The notes under the pieces: model-generated
Database searches by the model: none
Told to the model about the DNA's origin: nothing
The model's input: only the letters and a program-made list of their open reading frames with translations
In this document: positions 1 through 5,118 of the stretch, in pieces
Numbering within the stretch: position 1 is the first letter of the stretch
Layout: the number at the start of each line of letters is the position of its first letter
Assembly (NCBI GenBank): GCA_021821705.1
Contig: JAKACE010000176.1
Span: 1-5,118 of the forward strand
Length of the DNA: 5,118 nucleotides
DNA from: Actinomycetes bacterium
Lineage (GTDB): Bacteria; Actinomycetota; Acidimicrobiia; Acidimicrobiales; Palsa-688
Direction of reading: 5' to 3'
Translations under genes and position numbers: made by a program

Positions 1-953
1 TATCATGTGCGCGTGGGACGACGGGCGTTCGGCAACCTCCGCAAGCTCCCGTCCGGCCGCTGGCAGGCCTCCTACTGGCACGAGGGGCGGCGCCACGTCG
101 CTCCGGAGACCTTCGGGACCAAGACCGACGCGCAGGCCTGGCTGTCCACCCAGCAGGCTGACATCGTCCGGGGCAGTTGGACCGAGCGGCCGACCGCCAA
201 GATCACCTTCGCTGACTACTCGGCAAGCTGGCTGGCGCGCCAAGCCCACCTCAGGCCCCGCACCGAGGAGCTGTACAGCTTCCTCCTGCGCCGGCATCTG
301 CTGCCCACGTTTGGGCCTATGTACGTAACAGCCTTGACGGCCAAGGACGTCGTCGACTGGCACCGCAAGCTGGTGGCGAGGGTCCCGGGCACGGCGCCGA
401 AGTGCTTCCGGCTCCTTCGCCAGGTACTCGGCGCAGCAGTCGATGATGGCTTCCTGGCCAAGTCGCCTGCAGTGATCAAGGGAGCGTCGCAGGAGGCCCG
501 CAGGGACGAAGCGATCCCCACGGCCGACGATCTCCGGCGGCTCGCCGAGGCAGTCGACCCCCGGTACCGGGCGATGGTCTGGTTGGCCGGGGCGTGCGGG
601 CTGCGCTTCGGGGAGCTGGCGGCGCTACGGCGCGACCGCATCGACCTCGGGCACCGGGAGGTCCGGGTCACCGAGACGGTCACCGAACTTGTCGGCGGCG
701 AGCCCTTCGTCGGCCCACCCAAGACGGAGGCCGGGCGTCGTACCGTCGCCATCCCGTCGGCCATCGCACCTCTTATAGAGGAGCACCTGGCGAACATGGG
801 CCCCGAGGGTGACGCGTTGGTCTTCCCCGCCCCCGAGGGGGGCTACCTGCGCCGGCAGAACTTCAGGAAGCGGGTGTGGCAACCTGCCCTGAAGGCGACC
901 GGGCTGTCGTTCCGCTTCCACGACCTTCGCCATGCTGCGATGACGATCGCGGA

Positions 954-969
954 AATGAGCGATGTTTCG
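954..969 (+). repeat. Left terminal inverted repeat, outer block
   Basis: AATGAGCGATGTTTCG matches the reverse complement of 4971-4985 (AATGAGCGATGTTCG) except for one extra T. Two further bases outside also agree (GG at 951-952; CC at 4987-4988 on the other end), separated from the block by a mismatch. It lies exactly where integrase similarity ends, so it probably marks the element's left end and a recombinase binding arm. Confidence 0.85.
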
Positions 970-980
970 TTTGATGCATC

Positions 981-1001
981 ATTCGTCACGTCTCGCGATC
1001 A
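981..1001 (+). repeat. Left subterminal inverted repeat, inner block
   Basis: The block begins ATTCGTCAC and ends TCGCGATCA. It matches the reverse complement of 4907-4927 at 18 of 21 positions, the three differences being consecutive in the middle. It sits 11 bases inside the outer block. Paired nine-base arms around a short variable centre suit a binding site for the recombinase or an accessory protein. Between the two blocks is the palindrome GATGCATC (973-980). Confidence 0.8.
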
Positions 1002-1020
1002 CGGTCCTGCAAGGGTTATT

Positions 1021-1047
1021 GGCCAGGGGGCTCTTGCCGCCCTGGCC
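1021..1047. terminator. Hairpin near the left end, terminator-like
   Basis: GGCCAGGG (1021-1028) pairs with CCCTGGCC (1040-1047). Inside, GGC (1029-1031) pairs with GCC (1036-1038) around a TCTT loop, leaving G1039 bulged. This makes an 11-bp stem with one bulge. No T-run follows on either strand, so termination is a guess. It could shield the element's operon from integrase transcription, or be structural. Confidence 0.4.
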
Positions 1048-1050
1048 TGA

Positions 1051-1172
1051 GGTCGCCAAGAACCAGCAGCTCAAGGCCTAATCCACCACCTCCCGCTCAA
1101 CTGGTGCAACAGTGTTGCATCAATCGTTGTTGGGCCTGATGCCATTTTGTCGCATCGGAAGACAGGGGGGAA
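1051..1172 (+). promoter_or_regulatory. Leader of the element operon with a perfect operator-like palindrome
   Basis: This is the spacer before the first element gene and should hold its promoter. TGCAAC-AGT-GTTGCA (1105-1119) is a perfect 6-3-6 palindrome. Shorter related pieces follow: TGATGC at 1137 and GCATC at 1152. The palindrome is a plausible binding site for the element's own HTH protein, by analogy with Cro/C1-type autoregulation. No convincing -10/-35 pair could be placed. A purine run, AGGGGGGAA (1164-1172), directly precedes the ATG at 1173 and can serve as the ribosome binding site. Confidence 0.45.
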
Positions 1173-2264
1173 ATGGGACGGAGACCGGCTGGTGCGGCGG
1201 CGTTGACCTTGGTCGGAACGGCTAGCCCGTTACACCCCGAGCCGGCGTTGTTCGACGCGATGCTCGAAGGCTGGTGCCGCCAGCACTCGGCACGGCGCCT
1301 GTCGCCCACGATCACGCGCCAACGGGTCAGGGTCGTGCGCCGCTTTGCCGAGTTCACAGGAGGCTGGCCGTGGGAATGGCGCGCTGGCCAGCTCGACTCC
1401 TGGGTCGCCCAGGGGCGCTGGGCCCACTCGACCGTACGCAACTACGAGGGCTCCCTGGCGCTTTTCCTCGCCTACGTGTGCGACCCTCACTACGGCTGGG
1501 CAGAGCAGTGCCAGCGCCTGGTCGGGACCGTCCCAACACAGATCTGCCACGACTACAACACCGCCGTCCACGTCGACGAGAACGAGGGACGCCCAGAACG
1601 CCGTCCGCTCACCCGGGCCGAGCTGCAGGCACTGTTCGACACCGCCGACGCTGCGGTCGAGGAAGCTGCCGGCTCTCCCCGCAAAGGCTGGCTCGCCGCC
1701 TTCAGGGATGCCACGCTTTTCAAGGTGACCTATGCCTGGGGCCTGCGACGTCGAGAGGCGGCGATGCTGGACGTGGCCGACTTCGGGCCCAACCCGGCTG
1801 CTCCCGAGCTCGGGCGTTTTGGGACCTGCCAGGTGCGTTTCGGCAAGGCCATGCGGGGCAGCCCGCCCCGCCGGCGCGTCGTGGCCTCGGTCATGCCCTG
1901 GGCGGTCGAGGTCCTCGGCCAGTACTTGGCTGATGTCCGCCCTCTCCATGGCGAGCCGGCCCGGGGCCCAGCCCTGTGGCTCACCGAGAGGGGCGAGCGC
2001 ATCTCGCCCCGGCGTATAGACGAGCGTTTCGCCCAGTGGCGGGCCGACGCCCACCTCCCATCTGAACTGTCGGTGCACTGCCTCCGCCACAGCTATACCT
2101 CTCACCTGGCCGAAGACGGGGCCGACCCGCTGTTCCTCCAGCACCAGCTCGGCCACTCGTTCGCCTCGACCACCGCCGTGTACACGACCGTCGGCGCCGA
2201 CCACGCCAACCGGATGTTACGCAGGGTGCTCGAGCGTGCCTTCAGCCAAGAGGCCGGCTCATGA
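1173..2264 (+). CDS. Tyrosine recombinase of the element (catalytic, TnpA-like role)
   Basis: A 363-aa tyrosine recombinase with a complete active site. Residues about 25-120 form the SAM-like core-binding domain and about 150-350 the catalytic domain. Visible catalytic residues are R192 (GLRRREAAML), K225 (RFGKAMRG), H302-x-x-R305 (HCLRHSYTSHL), H328 (QLGHSFAS) and the nucleophile Y337 (TTAVYTTV). The nine-residue gap between H328 and Y337 is normal for the family. Such enzymes break and rejoin DNA one strand at a time through a 3'-phosphotyrosine link. It is the only protein in the element with a full catalytic set, so it probably carries out excision and insertion. ATG at 1173 is preceded by AGGGGGG. 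Its TGA overlaps the next gene's ATG (ATGA at 2261-2264). It is clearly different from the interrupted host integrase. Confidence 0.93.
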   Translation: MGRRPAGAAALTLVGTASPLHPEPALFDAMLEGWCRQHSARRLSPTITRQRVRVVRRFAEFTGGWPWEWRAGQLDSWVAQGRWAHSTVRNYEGSLALFLAYVCDPHYGWAEQCQRLVGTVPTQICHDYNTAVHVDENEGRPERRPLTRAELQALFDTADAAVEEAAGSPRKGWLAAFRDATLFKVTYAWGLRRREAAMLDVADFGPNPAAPELGRFGTCQVRFGKAMRGSPPRRRVVASVMPWAVEVLGQYLADVRPLHGEPARGPALWLTERGERISPRRIDERFAQWRADAHLPSELSVHCLRHSYTSHLAEDGADPLFLQHQLGHSFASTTAVYTTVGADHANRMLRRVLERAFSQEAGS

Positions 2265-2608
2265 GCCCGGCCCCAGGGGCCCTAAAGATCTCGTACCGCT
2301 GGCACCTGCGGGTGAGGATGGCCGAGCAAGGGATGTTCCAGACTTCAGAGCTGGTGCCGCTTTTGGCCGAACGGGGCGTGGTGCTCTCCCGGGAGCAGGT
2401 CTACCGGCTGGTGGCCAAGGTCCCCGAGCGGCTCAACCTCAATGTTTTGGCTGCTCTTTGCGACATTTTGGGGTGCGGGCCGACAGAGCTAGTGGAGCCT
2501 GTGCGGGCCGAGGCCAAGGCCGCCAGTGCCAAGGTGGCCTCGCCCCGGTCGGTGGCGTCGGTCGTGAAGCCTCGCCGGGCCAGGGTCGCTCCCGGCACCG
2601 AACGGTGA
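2261..2608 (+). CDS. Small Cro/C1-type (XRE) helix-turn-helix protein
   Basis: A 115-aa protein. Residues about 9-80 fit the Cro/C1-type fold. An opening helix (WHLRVRMAEQGM) is followed by the helix-turn-helix (SELVPLLAERGVVLSREQVYRLV). A closing segment (LNVLAALCDILGCGPTELVEP) resembles the end of HTH_26-type domains, where a small regulator binds DNA as a dimer. The last 35 residues are Ala/Arg/Lys-rich, low in complexity and probably disordered or DNA-contacting. AAGAGG (2248-2253) lies seven bases before the ATG, and the start overlaps the previous stop. Its own stop overlaps the next gene's GTG. Its likely role is autoregulation of the operon or help in assembling the end complex. Position and size suggest an analogue of the small third protein of Tn554-like modules, but no sequence relation to TnpC is claimed. 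Confidence 0.85.
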   Translation: MSPAPGALKISYRWHLRVRMAEQGMFQTSELVPLLAERGVVLSREQVYRLVAKVPERLNLNVLAALCDILGCGPTELVEPVRAEAKAASAKVASPRSVASVVKPRRARVAPGTER

Positions 2609-4698
2609 GCCACCAAAGCCAGGGAAAGGCATCAGCCACAAGAGAGCTGGTCATCTCCCGGGTGAGGGAAGTCGACCCGGATATGCCGGCCGACCAGGTC
2701 GCTGCCGCCCTCGACACGCTGTCTTCGAGTTCGGCGGTGCTGCGCTCGCTCGGCCAAGCGCTCGCCGGTGGTGCCGGCGCGCTTACGGCCGGCGCCCCGC
2801 CCGTGGCCGGCAAGCTCGTTAATGAGCTGCGCCGACGTGGGTCGGCCTTGCCCGAGCCCACCTGTGCGCGCTGTGGCCGGACCGGTTGGCCGCTCACCGC
2901 CTCGGCCGAGGGTGGTGCGTGCTCGCGTTGCCGGGCCCGCCAACTGGCCCGTGCGTGTGTTTCCTGTCAAGTCGTAAAACCGGTGGCTGGCCGTGACGAA
3001 GAAGGCCGGCCCCTTTGCGCACGCTGCGCACCCCGGCCCCAGCGCCCGTGCTCCCGATGTGGCCGGACCAGGGTAGTGGCGCGGCGCGCCCGGGACGGCC
3101 ACGGGGACCTGTGCGACCGCTGTTACAAAGGCCCAGTCGCCAGGTGCCTGTCCTGCGGCCGGGAGCGGCCGTGCAATTTCGTGGCCGAGGGCAGGCCTAT
3201 TTGCATATCGTGCTCGCCGCGCCGCCAGCTGCCCTGTGCTCATTGCGGGAAGCTGAAGCCACCGTGTGCCCACTGGCCCGAGGGCCCGGTGTGCGAACCG
3301 TGCTACCGGGGCGCCCTCGGGCGGCGGGGCTGCTGCGCCGCTTGCTCGGCCGATCGGCGCCTGGTGTGGCCACCTGGACCTGGCGCCACCCACTGCGCCA
3401 GCTGTGCCGGGGCCCCCAGCCTGGCCAACTGTGCCGCCTGCGGCGCTGAAGAACGCCCATACAAGAACGGTCTTTGCGTACGTTGTGCGCTGGTGGAGCG
3501 GACCAGGGAGGTGCTCGGGGACGGCCCCGGGCCGCTCAGATCGGTGCGCGACGCCCTGGTCAGCGCCCCCCAGCCCTACAGCGCCCACAACTGGCTGCGC
3601 TCAGGGGTCTCCGCCGCCATCCTGGCCGAGGTCGCTTCGGGGGCCTTGGCCCTGACCCACGAGGCCCTGGACCGCCACCCCCGTCCCCGGGCGGCCAACT
3701 ATTTGCGCCACGTCCTTGTCGCCCACGGCGCCCTGCCCGAGCGCGACGACGCCCTGGCCCGGCTCGAAGCCTGGGTGGCCGTCCGGCTCAGTTCTGCCGC
3801 GCCCCAGCACCGCCAGGTCCTGCGCTCCTACGCCACCTGGCGGGTACTACGCCGGGCCCGCCAACGGGCTGAGGCTGCCCGCCGTCCCCCTACTCGTACT
3901 GCTCGTGCCAAGACGTGCCTCAACGCGGCCATGGCCTTCCTCAGCTTCCTCGACGAGCAGGGGACGGACCTTCAGGGCGCGGCCCAGGCAGACATGGACA
4001 CCTGGCTCAGCACCGGTCCGCCGTCAGCACCGGAGGTGGCCGACTTCATCGACTGGGCAATGGGGCGAAAGCTCTGCGGTCGCCTGGTCGTCGGGAGCCG
4101 TCGCAGCAACGAAGGCCTGGCCATGGACGACGACCACCGTTTCGAGGTCGTGAGGGGTCTCCTCCGTGACGACAGCCTCGAGGTGGCCGACCGCGTGGCC
4201 GGCTGCCTGGTACTTCTCTACGGCCAGCAGATCTCCCGCATCGTCACCCTCCGGCGAGACCAGCTCGACGAGCAGGGGGGTGCCCTCCGGCTGCACCTCG
4301 GCCCCACCTCCATCGAGGTCCCCGAGCCTCTCGCCAGCCTGCTCAAGGCTCTGGCTCGCTCTCGGCGCCCCAAGGTCGGCGTCGTCCCGGTCACGCCAAG
4401 CCCCTGGCTGTTCCCTGGTCTCGACCCCGGCCAGCCCCTCAACGCGGCCTACCTCGGCCAGCGACTGCGTCGCCTCGGCGTCGCCACGATGCCGGGACGG
4501 CGCCGGGCGCTCGTCCACCTTGCCGGCCAGCTCCCTGCCGCCGTGGTCGCGGACCTGGTCGGGATCCAGGCGACCACCGCGGTCCACTGGTCCCGCGCCG
4601 CCGGGGCCGACTGGACCACTTATGCAGCCGAGCTCGTCAGGGACCGCGACCGCGACCCCGGCGCACGCCTCACGCCCGCTGGCACTACCGGCGACTGA
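2605..4698 (+). CDS. Seven-zinc-ribbon protein with a degenerate tyrosine-recombinase-like domain
   Basis: A 697-aa protein. Residues 1-86 are mostly helical with no recognised motif. Residues 87-294 hold fourteen CxxC pairs forming seven Cys4 ribbons: 87/90-106/109, 118/121-138/141, 149/152-170/173, 181/184-200/203, 211/214-230/233, 244/247-264/267 and 276/279-291/294. Residues about 385-470 resemble a core-binding domain and about 500-680 a recombinase catalytic fold. The active site is broken. GQQISRI (540-546) replaces the usual G-L-R-x-x-E, so Q542 sits at the first arginine. No lysine is found in the LHLGPTSIEVPE hairpin. The GH motif is GI (653-654), and TTAVHW puts H661 where the recombinase upstream has its tyrosine. 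At best the second arginine (near R633) survives. It is probably a non-catalytic DNA-binding or architectural partner. The start is GTG at 2605, overlapping the previous stop (GTGA). The frame stays open upstream, but that part overlaps the HTH gene and is not used. Confidence 0.85.
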   Translation: MSHQSQGKASATRELVISRVREVDPDMPADQVAAALDTLSSSSAVLRSLGQALAGGAGALTAGAPPVAGKLVNELRRRGSALPEPTCARCGRTGWPLTASAEGGACSRCRARQLARACVSCQVVKPVAGRDEEGRPLCARCAPRPQRPCSRCGRTRVVARRARDGHGDLCDRCYKGPVARCLSCGRERPCNFVAEGRPICISCSPRRQLPCAHCGKLKPPCAHWPEGPVCEPCYRGALGRRGCCAACSADRRLVWPPGPGATHCASCAGAPSLANCAACGAEERPYKNGLCVRCALVERTREVLGDGPGPLRSVRDALVSAPQPYSAHNWLRSGVSAAILAEVASGALALTHEALDRHPRPRAANYLRHVLVAHGALPERDDALARLEAWVAVRLSSAAPQHRQVLRSYATWRVLRRARQRAEAARRPPTRTARAKTCLNAAMAFLSFLDEQGTDLQGAAQADMDTWLSTGPPSAPEVADFIDWAMGRKLCGRLVVGSRRSNEGLAMDDDHRFEVVRGLLRDDSLEVADRVAGCLVLLYGQQISRIVTLRRDQLDEQGGALRLHLGPTSIEVPEPLASLLKALARSRRPKVGVVPVTPSPWLFPGLDPGQPLNAAYLGQRLRRLGVATMPGRRRALVHLAGQLPAAVVADLVGIQATTAVHWSRAAGADWTTYAAELVRDRDRDPGARLTPAGTTGD

Positions 4699-4722
4699 GG
4701 GCGCCGCGGCTGCCCCCCCACT

Positions 4723-4750
4723 ACCAACGGCCCCCCAAGGGGCCGTTGGT
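4723..4750. terminator. Perfect 12-bp hairpin after the element operon
   Basis: ACCAACGGCCCC (4723-4734) and GGGGCCGTTGGT (4739-4750) form a perfect 12-bp stem with a CCAA loop. It begins 24 bases after the stop of the zinc-ribbon gene. There is no T-run, which is common for terminators in high-GC actinobacteria. Placed at the end of the operon, it probably ends transcription. Being symmetric, it may also block transcription entering from the right. Confidence 0.7.
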
Positions 4751-4906
4751 GCCGGAAAGCCAGGCAGGCCCTGTGCCATTTGCCAAGAGGAGAAAGCTCC
4801 GTCCGGCTGTTCACGCGCTCGGTGACCTCGAAGCCCTCACACCCTCCCGGAGACCGTCGTCCATCTCTCAAACAGCACCCAACGGCGCTAGCAGGGCGCC
4901 GGCCAC
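4751..4906. other. Non-coding right shoulder of the element
   Basis: No supported gene lies between the hairpin and the right-end repeats. One stretch, 4766-4822, would read RPCAICQEEKAPSGCSRAR on the + strand. It resembles half a zinc ribbon but has no start of its own and may be a relic or chance. Nothing else stands out. Confidence 0.5.
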
Positions 4907-4927
4907 TGATCGCGAACTGTGACGAAT
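4907..4927 (-). repeat. Right subterminal inverted repeat, inner block
   Basis: Read on the - strand it begins ATTCGTCAC and ends TCGCGATCA, matching 981-1001 at 18 of 21 positions. Part of it recurs as an inverted copy nearby: GTGACGAATAG (4919-4929) against CTATTCGACAC (4956-4966), 10 of 11 bases pairing. The right end thus seems to carry an extra binding arm that the left end lacks. Confidence 0.8.
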
Positions 4928-4939
4928 AGCTCGCCAAGC

Positions 4940-4957
4940 AGCCATGCGAACATGGCT
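4940..4957. repeat. Right-end hairpin between the two repeat blocks
   Basis: AGCCATG (4940-4946) and CATGGCT (4951-4957) form a perfect 7-bp stem with a CGAA loop. It lies inside the larger inverted pair 4919-4929/4956-4966. CGAACAT at 4947-4953 recurs at 4971-4977 inside the outer terminal repeat, 24 bases away. The segment has no counterpart at the left end and makes the right end structurally distinct. Confidence 0.65.
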
Positions 4958-4970
4958 ATTCGACACACTT

Positions 4971-4985
4971 CGAACATCGCTCATT
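4971..4985 (-). repeat. Right terminal inverted repeat, outer block
   Basis: The - strand reads AATGAGCGATGTTCG, equal to 954-969 minus one T. Seven bases (4986-4992) lie between it and the point where integrase coding resumes, against a single base at the left end. Asymmetry of this kind fits a short coupling or crossover sequence carried by tyrosine-recombinase elements. Confidence 0.85.
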
Positions 4986-4992
4986 ACCAGTT

Positions 4993-5118
4993 CGGCGTCA
5001 GGCGCCACGGTGGCCGACCTGATGGCCCGTGCGGGGCACGCCAGCCCACGTGCCGCCCTCATATACCAGCACGCGAGCCGCCAACGTGACCACCTGATCG
5101 CGGATGCTATGAACCAGT
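4993..5118 (+). pseudogene. Integrase C-terminal fragment, continuation of the gene broken at 952
   Basis: The frame reads ASGATVADLMARAGH, then SPRAALIYQHASRQRD, and continues off the window edge without a stop. It supplies exactly what the 5' part lacks: the GH histidine (codon 5037-5039) and the nucleophilic tyrosine in IYQH (codon 5064-5066). Spacing between the two is normal. The LMARxGH...AALxYQH pattern is typical of actinobacterial phage integrases. Upstream, the frame is open through element DNA from 4923, with an ATG at 4944. A short fusion peptide from there is possible but would lack most of the enzyme. The frame is in phase with the 5' part if base 952 is joined to 4993. Confidence 0.88.

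Larger units (their letters stand above)
7..1050 (+). pseudogene. Phage/island-type tyrosine recombinase (integrase), 5' part, disrupted by the insertion
   Basis: This is the N-terminal and central part of a site-specific integrase that would insert or excise a phage or genomic island. Residues about 5-55 (FGNLRKLPSGRWQASYW) look like the N-terminal arm-type DNA-binding domain. About 66-160 is the SAM-like core-binding domain, and the catalytic domain starts near 170. R200 (GLRFGEL), K239 (PPKTEAGRR) and H305-x-x-R308 (FHDLRH) are all present. Family similarity stops after MTIA at about base 952. The last 33 codons (952-1050) are element DNA read in frame and resemble nothing in the family. 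The GH histidine and the nucleophilic tyrosine are missing here but are found at 4993-5118. The product cannot form the covalent tyrosine intermediate. The start is uncertain: GTG at 7 is usable, but the frame is open to the window edge, so the true start may lie upstream. Confidence 0.9.
953..4992 (+). mobile_element. About 4.04-kb transposon-like element with three recombination genes, inserted in an integrase gene
   Basis: The interval separates two halves of one integrase frame. It is bounded by imperfect terminal inverted repeats: 954-969 with 4971-4985, and 981-1001 with 4907-4927. It carries a catalytic tyrosine recombinase, a small HTH protein and a zinc-ribbon recombinase-like protein in one apparent operon. 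Exact ends are inferred. Joining 952 to 4993 restores the frame with the spacing usual between the HDLRH and GH motifs of such integrases. A shift of a few bases either way cannot be excluded. No DDE transposase and no clear target-site duplication are visible, which fits tyrosine-recombinase chemistry. No cargo gene was recognised. Similarity to Tn554-type TnpA/B/C modules is compositional and inferred. Confidence 0.85.

Noticed and set aside
952..1050. The last 33 codons of the 5' integrase frame taken as a natural C-terminus
   Set aside because: They lack the GH and Tyr motifs, contain the element's terminal repeats, and the real C-terminus is found at 4993-5118.
1051..1172. A definite sigma-70 promoter before the first element gene
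   Set aside because: TTGCAT at 1115 and TTGTTG at 1127 were tried as -35 boxes, but no acceptable -10 lies at normal spacing.
1230..2204. 324-aa open frame on the - strand
   Set aside because: It is opposite the recombinase with its full catalytic set and shows no recognisable domain.
2236..2604. Upstream extension of the large gene's open frame to an ATG at 2236, giving 820 aa
   Set aside because: It would overlap the end of the recombinase gene and all of the well-supported HTH gene. The GTG at 2605, overlapping the HTH stop, is the natural coupled start.
2632..3588. 318-aa open frame on the - strand
   Set aside because: It lies opposite the zinc-ribbon gene, whose regular CxxC pattern proves the + frame. 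The - product is low-complexity and is a product of high GC.
4024..4779. 251-aa open frame on the - strand reading through the hairpin
   Set aside because: It is Gly/Ala-rich with no motif, opposite the recombinase-like domain, and it crosses the likely terminator.
4868..5062. 64-aa open frame on the - strand at the right end
   Set aside because: It lies across the right-end repeats and opposite the integrase C-terminal fragment, with no domain or convincing ribosome binding site.
1..5118. CRISPR array, tRNA or rRNA genes
   Set aside because: No regularly spaced repeats and no cloverleaf or rRNA-like sequence were seen on reading either strand.

Overview
The window is GC-rich DNA with actinobacterial-style genes: G/C third positions, a GTG start and start/stop overlaps. 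Both long reading frames at its edges look like phage or island integrases of high-GC Gram-positive bacteria. The class cannot be fixed from this stretch; an actinobacterium is the best reading.

The main event is a gene split by a mobile element. A tyrosine recombinase (integrase) gene starts at or before base 7 and reads normally through its arm-binding, core-binding and first catalytic motifs (R200, K239, H305-x-x-R308). It then loses homology at about base 952. Its missing C-terminus, with the GH motif and the nucleophilic tyrosine, reappears in the same orientation at about 4993 and runs off the window. Joining 952 to 4993 restores the frame and gives a normal-looking TIAAASGATVADLM stretch. 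The DNA between, about 4.04 kb (about 953-4992), is therefore an insertion. Its ends carry two blocks of matching inverted repeat: 954-969 with 4971-4985, and 981-1001 with 4907-4927.

Inside the element are three genes in one direction, tightly coupled by overlapping stop and start codons (ATGA, then GTGA). They are a full, apparently active tyrosine recombinase (363 aa), a small Cro/C1-type helix-turn-helix protein (115 aa), and a 697-aa protein. The 697-aa protein has seven consecutive Cys4 zinc ribbons followed by a tyrosine-recombinase-like fold that has lost most catalytic residues. A perfect 12-bp hairpin follows the last gene, and another hairpin lies just inside the left end. No cargo gene is evident.

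The likely working model is a minimal transposon using tyrosine-recombinase chemistry. The first gene cuts and joins, the small HTH protein regulates or helps bind the ends, and the zinc-ribbon protein acts as a non-catalytic DNA-binding partner. The composition recalls Tn554-type TnpA/TnpB/TnpC modules. However, the gene order, the zinc-ribbon array and the degenerate active site differ, so membership of that family is inference only.
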